A DNA stretch of 8,118 nucleotides from Desulfuromonadales bacterium. Its GTDB lineage: Bacteria; Desulfobacterota; Desulfuromonadia; Desulfuromonadales; BM103. Under the pieces are notes generated by a model. It was not told the origin of the DNA and searched no databases. It was given only the letters and a program-made list of their open reading frames with translations. The position numbers and the translations under genes are program-made. Every line of letters begins with the position of its first letter. Within the stretch, counting starts at the first letter, position 1. The stretch is from NCBI GenBank assembly GCA_029859485.1, contig JAOUDB010000099.1, positions 1 through 8,118 of the forward strand. The letters are read 5' to 3'. Below, one piece after another: positions 5,836 to 8,118 of the stretch.

Positions 5836-6648
5836 TTAAAATGAATGCTCCGGCCCCGGGAAAGACCCATCCTTAACTTCACGGATGTAATCATCAATCC
5901 CTTCGCGAATCGTGCCTGAGACATCGGCGAAGCGTTTAACGAATTTCGGCGAGTATTTCTCGCAGAGGCCGAGGATATCGTGAATCACCAGAACCTGACC
6001 GTCACAATCGACCCCGGCACCGATGCCAATCGTCGGAATCGTCAACTCTGCTGAGATCTCTTTAGCAAGCTCTGCGGGAATCCCTTCGAGAACTACGGCG
6101 CAAGCGCCGGCATCGGCGACCGTACGGGCATCTGCCAGCAACTGATTTGCCTGGGCCTCTTCACGGCCCTGGACACGAAAACCTCCCATGCGGTGAATCG
6201 ACTGTGGCGTCAAACCGATATGCGCGACTACCGGTACATCCATAGCAACAATTGACCTGATCGTCTCGGCGACGTTGACGCCCCCTTCGAGCTTGACAGC
6301 ATGAGCCCCCCCCTCTTTGATCAGACGGCCGGCATTACGACGTGCATCAGCAAGATCGATCTGGTACGACATGAAAGGCATATCGGCAACAACCAGAGCC
6401 TGACCGGTTCCACGAACCACAGCGCGGGTATGGTAGATCATCTCGTCCATGGTGACCGGCAGAGTGTTATCGTAACCAGCGAACACGGAGCCCGCAGAAT
6501 CACCCACCAGGATCACATCCACCCCGGCCTGGTCCATGATGCGGGCGAAAGAATAATCGTAGGCAGTCAGGACCGTAATCTTCTCACCACGGGCCTTCAT
6601 GGCCTGCAGAGAAAGGACTGTCGTTGTCTTTTTAGTTGTTTCACTCAA
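5836..6648 (-). CDS. panB: 3-methyl-2-oxobutanoate hydroxymethyltransferase
   Basis: Ketopantoate hydroxymethyltransferase, the first committed step of pantothenate synthesis: it moves a hydroxymethyl group from methylene-tetrahydrofolate to 2-oxoisovalerate. Length 270 is normal. The TIM-barrel signature residues are present: metal ligands D50 (LVGDSAG), D89 (VADMPF) and E121 (VKLEGG), the catalytic E188 (VLEGIP), and the IGIGAG loop (207-212). The start is TTG, supported by a strong AGGAGG 9 bases upstream; no ATG lies nearby. It is the first gene of panB-panC-panP-amidohydrolase and is preceded by a structured leader with a terminator, so control by premature termination is likely. Use of 2-oxoisovalerate links it to valine synthesis. 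Confidence 0.97.
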   Translation of the reverse strand: MSETTKKTTTVLSLQAMKARGEKITVLTAYDYSFARIMDQAGVDVILVGDSAGSVFAGYDNTLPVTMDEMIYHTRAVVRGTGQALVVADMPFMSYQIDLADARRNAGRLIKEGGAHAVKLEGGVNVAETIRSIVAMDVPVVAHIGLTPQSIHRMGGFRVQGREEAQANQLLADARTVADAGACAVVLEGIPAELAKEISAELTIPTIGIGAGVDCDGQVLVIHDILGLCEKYSPKFVKRFADVSGTIREGIDDYIREVKDGSFPGPEHSF

Positions 6649-6655
6649 GGGTGTT

Positions 6656-6663
6656 AACCTCCT
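6656..6663 (-). promoter_or_regulatory. Ribosome binding site deciding the panB TTG start
   Basis: The minus strand reads AGGAGGTT, nearly the full anti-16S complement, with 9 bases between AGGAGG and TTG at 6646-6648. It supports the non-ATG start and lies just downstream of the leader terminator. Confidence 0.8.
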
Positions 6664-6681
6664 GAAATCATATCTAAAACG

Positions 6682-6711
6682 AAAAAAGCCCCCCGGGTCC
6701 GTACGGAAGGC
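6682..6711 (-). terminator. Intrinsic terminator in the panB leader
   Basis: On the minus strand GCCTTCC (6705-6711) pairs with GGGGGGC (6688-6694), 7 bp including two G-U pairs, with a 10-base loop, then six T (6682-6687). It stands 18 bases before the panB ribosome site, where attenuators sit. It is unlikely to terminate the upstream flavin reductase gene alone, because the structured leader and a candidate promoter lie between. Confidence 0.7.
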
Positions 6712-6761
6712 AGTCGCATGTCACGGTGCAGGCACCGATCGTGTTCCTTACTACTACTGCC
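6709..6761 (-). promoter_or_regulatory. Possible antiterminator pairing
   Basis: Leader RNA GGCAGU (6756-6761) can pair with ACUGCC (6709-6714). The first segment takes two bases of the second leader hairpin and the second takes three bases of the terminator 5' arm, so the pairing excludes both. An extension pairs CCGGG (6764-6768) with CCCGG (6693-6697), using the terminator 3' arm too. A small hairpin CGGTG-CCTG-CACCG (6724-6737) fits inside. Confidence 0.5.
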
Positions 6762-6836
6762 GTCCCGGTCTCATCGATCCAGGCGGTATGTCGTTTAACC
6801 AGTTTTTTAGTGCAGCTCCGGCACAAGTTCCGGGCT
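6756..6836 (-). ncRNA. Pan-type leader RNA, two tandem bulged-A hairpins
   Basis: Hairpin 1 (6814-6836): AGC-CCGG, loop AACTTGTG, CCGG-A-GCT, with a bulged A in the 3' arm. Hairpin 2 (6760-6786): CCG-CCTGG-A-TC, loop GATGA, GA-CCGGG-A-CGG, with bulged A residues in both arms. Two consecutive hairpins with conserved bulged A residues upstream of panB/panC/panD operons is the description of the pan RNA motif, known from Firmicutes, Chloroflexi and deltaproteobacteria, whose ligand I believe is not established. The assignment rests on structure and position, not on a covariance-model match. Together with the downstream terminator it would control the whole pantothenate operon. Confidence 0.72.
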
Positions 6837-6866
6837 TTAAAAACAGCGTTCTGAAAAAGCGATTAT

Positions 6867-6895
6867 TCTATAGCATAGGCCATTAAGGGTGTCTA
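6867..6895 (-). promoter_or_regulatory. Candidate panB operon promoter
   Basis: On the minus strand TAGACA (6890-6895, 5 of 6 to the sigma-70 -35) is followed after 17 bases by TATAGA (6867-6872, 4 of 6). A start near 6860 would give a leader of about 210 nt containing both pan hairpins and the terminator. The -35 falls in the heptamer-type repeat after the flavin reductase gene. Confidence 0.4.
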
Positions 6896-6928
6896 GTGTG
6901 ATTTACTTAAAACGTCTAAGTGACTAGT
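6890..6928. repeat. Heptamer-type imperfect palindrome at the flavin reductase stop codon
   Basis: On the minus strand CTAGT..ACTTA (from 6926) is mirrored by TAAGT..ACTAG, an imperfect palindrome that includes the TAG stop codon of the flavin reductase gene (6924-6926). GTGACTAGT (6920-6928) also occurs at 685-693, and TAAATCAC recurs inverted at 693-700. No T-run follows, so it is a poor intrinsic terminator. Confidence 0.5.
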
Positions 6929-7505
6929 CTTTATCAAGGAAAACAAGACCCGCACGATAAGCATCGGCCTCTTTTTTACCCAAAGACCAGTATTCGCGCA
7001 TTCCACCCAAATAAACGAGGGGGTCAAAGACTTTTACGTCGGCCTCGTCCTGTTCATTAAAAGCTTCCTCACAGGCATGAATTTCAACGATTTCACCTAG
7101 GACAAGGCGATAGTCACCCAGTTCAACTTCGCTTAGGTAGCGACATTCCACGTTGAGTGGTGATTCATCAACCAGAGAAACACCCTGGAGCGTTCCTGGA
7201 GAGACCTCCAGACCGGTCAACTTCTGCTTATCAACCTTCTTGCCCGAGGCCAGCCCACAAGCATCTGCGGCCTGCGCCATCTTTGCAGGGACAACATTCA
7301 CCGAAAAGGTTCCATTGGCCTTGATGTTGGCATAGGTATGACGATCACGATTGAGCGAGACAGCGATGGTTGGCGGGGTTTTACTGACGATCCCCACCCA
7401 GGACGCCATCATCAGGTTAACCTCACCCTCGCCGTTCTGGGTTGCAATCAGGGTGGTTGGTTGCGGGAAAAAAGTGACGCAAGCACCGAGTTGTCTTTTC
7501 AGCAA
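6924..7505 (-). CDS. Flavin reductase family protein (FMN-binding)
   Basis: Cytoplasmic flavoprotein of the flavin-reductase-like domain family (DIM6/NTAB type), which binds FMN in a split beta-barrel and usually dimerises. Length 193 is typical. Family-like segments are TTLIATQNGEGEVNLMMASW (17-36), GIVSKTPPTIAVSLNRDRHTY (38-58) and TFSVNVVP (66-73). The start is TTG, supported by AAGGAG 6 bases upstream; no ATG is near. The reaction and partner cannot be told from sequence. Neighbours are a glutamate dehydrogenase gene upstream and the pan operon downstream, and neither implies a specific oxygenase partner. In anaerobes such proteins may serve as general flavin reductases or electron carriers; that part is inference. 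Confidence 0.88.
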   Translation of the reverse strand: MLKRQLGACVTFFPQPTTLIATQNGEGEVNLMMASWVGIVSKTPPTIAVSLNRDRHTYANIKANGTFSVNVVPAKMAQAADACGLASGKKVDKQKLTGLEVSPGTLQGVSLVDESPLNVECRYLSEVELGDYRLVLGEIVEIHACEEAFNEQDEADVKVFDPLVYLGGMREYWSLGKKEADAYRAGLVFLDKD

Positions 7506-7555
7506 CTAAATCTCCTTAAGTTGATTGAATGGTTAAAAATCATAAACTCTTGAGA

Positions 7556-7580
7556 AAGGGACAAACCCCCGAAGGGACAG
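7556..7580. repeat. Repeated AAGGGACA and a REP-like UUCG hairpin
   Basis: AAGGGACA occurs at 7556-7563 and 7572-7579. In the minus-strand RNA, CCC-UUCG-GGG (7567-7576) forms a tetraloop hairpin extended by G-U pairs. It resembles a decayed GGGACAGTCCC-type intergenic palindrome common in such genomes. It lies between the glutamate dehydrogenase and flavin reductase genes. Confidence 0.45.
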
Positions 7581-7591
7581 TCTCTGGCAAT

Positions 7592-7612
7592 AAAGTCTAC
7601 ACATAGACATTT
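7592..7612 (-). terminator. Weak hairpin after the glutamate dehydrogenase gene
   Basis: Minus-strand RNA GUCUA-UGUG-UAGAC (7595-7608) is followed by UUUAUU and preceded by AAA. It starts 8 to 12 bases after the stop codon. The 5-bp stem and broken U-run make it a weak terminator at best. Confidence 0.3.
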
Positions 7613-7619
7613 CTACACT

Positions 7620-8118
7620 CTAATCTTCAACAGCCTCAAGCGCACGCAAGAGAACCACGTAAAAACTGGTCGTTGACGGCGGAGCAGAGTGCAAGGTTTC
7701 TACAAGGGAAAGATAAGTATCAAGGCGTTGTCGTTTGCCCGCCAGGAAAGCATCCGTACCCTGCCCTGCAGCCACGACGCTCCTGGTCAGTTTAATGGCC
7801 TGCTTGATGAATGCGCTGCGCAAGCTGACCAATGCAGCCCTGTCCCATTGATCGTGCGGTGTATATTCGTTGAGACTTTCCATAACCTGGGAAATTTTCA
7901 GGCGCAGACGCATTTCACCAACAGCAGCAGTTACTTGCAGCAGATCGGTTCCGGTTTTTTCAACAATATGGACCGCCGGCAGGAACCCGGCCAGGTAACG
8001 GAAACTTGCCATTTCCAGGGCCATTTCTTCGGGGAAGCCCTCTTTTACAATAACTTTCGCTGCATCTTTACACACCTGCCATTCTGCCTCGGGGAGCAGT
8101 TCGACAAGATGAGTGCGG
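7620..8118 (-). CDS. C-terminal part of a probable NAD-specific glutamate dehydrogenase
   Basis: Partial gene cut by the right window edge; the reading frame is open to 8117, so the GTG at 8075 is not its start. About 165 C-terminal residues are visible. They are a mostly helical region with segments such as EEMALEMASFRYLAGFLPAV, HIVEKTGTDLLQVTAAVGEM and a DQWDRAALVSLRSAF segment. This pattern fits the C-terminal helical domain of the large NAD-specific glutamate dehydrogenases (COG2902), where similar lines read as 'DIVE.A...G....EVA..YF..G..L...W' and 'WQ.LAR.ALRDDL'. That enzyme converts glutamate to 2-oxoglutarate and ammonia. The catalytic domain lies outside the window, so the call rests on the tail alone. 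Confidence 0.6.
   Translation of the reverse strand, partial: RTHLVELLPEAEWQVCKDAAKVIVKEGFPEEMALEMASFRYLAGFLPAVHIVEKTGTDLLQVTAAVGEMRLRLKISQVMESLNEYTPHDQWDRAALVSLRSAFIKQAIKLTRSVVAAGQGTDAFLAGKRQRLDTYLSLVETLHSAPPSTTSFYVVLLRALEAVED

Noticed and set aside
6754..6774. Six-codon ORF starting ATG at 6774 in the panB leader
   Set aside because: No ribosome site, and the start codon lies in the loop of pan hairpin 2.
6689..6830. Valine-codon leader peptide with GTA GTA GTA (6749-6757) as an ilv-like attenuator
   Set aside because: The frame has no ATG and no ribosome site; three codons are a weak signal, and the bulged-A hairpins explain the leader better.
6680..6840. Cyclic di-GMP, cobalamin, TPP, glycine or T-box riboswitch
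   Set aside because: None of their conserved core sequences is present.

Overview
All recognisable genes in this window lie on the minus strand, so transcription runs from the right edge to the left. The organism looks like a deltaproteobacterium of the Desulfuromonas/Geobacter group. The clues are the tmRNA tag sequence (ADTDVRYALAA), a pan-type leader RNA upstream of panB, the style of the proteins, and heptamer-periodic intergenic repeats. This placement is inference from family knowledge; no search was run.

Right part (8118 to 6924): the C-terminal end of a probable NAD-specific glutamate dehydrogenase, cut by the window edge, followed by a complete flavin-reductase-family protein that starts with TTG. 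The gap between them holds two small hairpins, one of which resembles an intergenic REP palindrome.

Middle (6923 to 1955): a pantothenate operon. A leader of about 200 nt carries two tandem hairpins with bulged A residues. It ends in an intrinsic terminator just before the panB ribosome binding site, and an alternative pairing could block both that terminator and the second hairpin. I read this as a pan-motif RNA controlling panB, panC and panP. The operon makes ketopantoate (PanB), beta-alanine (PanP, a PLP-dependent aspartate decarboxylase standing in for PanD) and pantothenate (PanC). A COG0402 amidohydrolase overlaps the 3' end of panP by 8 bases; its best guess is an aminofutalosine-deaminase-like enzyme.

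Left part (1954 to 1): an RseC/MucC-family membrane protein with four N-terminal cysteines, then smpB and ssrA, the two components of trans-translation. The ssrA gene ends in a clear terminator. The first 261 bases hold no gene I can support, only a hairpin and two short tandem duplications.

A recurring oddity is a set of short, 7-base-periodic, often palindromic arrays. Four of them sit within a few bases downstream of the stop codons of smpB, rseC, panB and the flavin reductase gene. A fifth palindrome of the same kind lies just upstream of ssrA.
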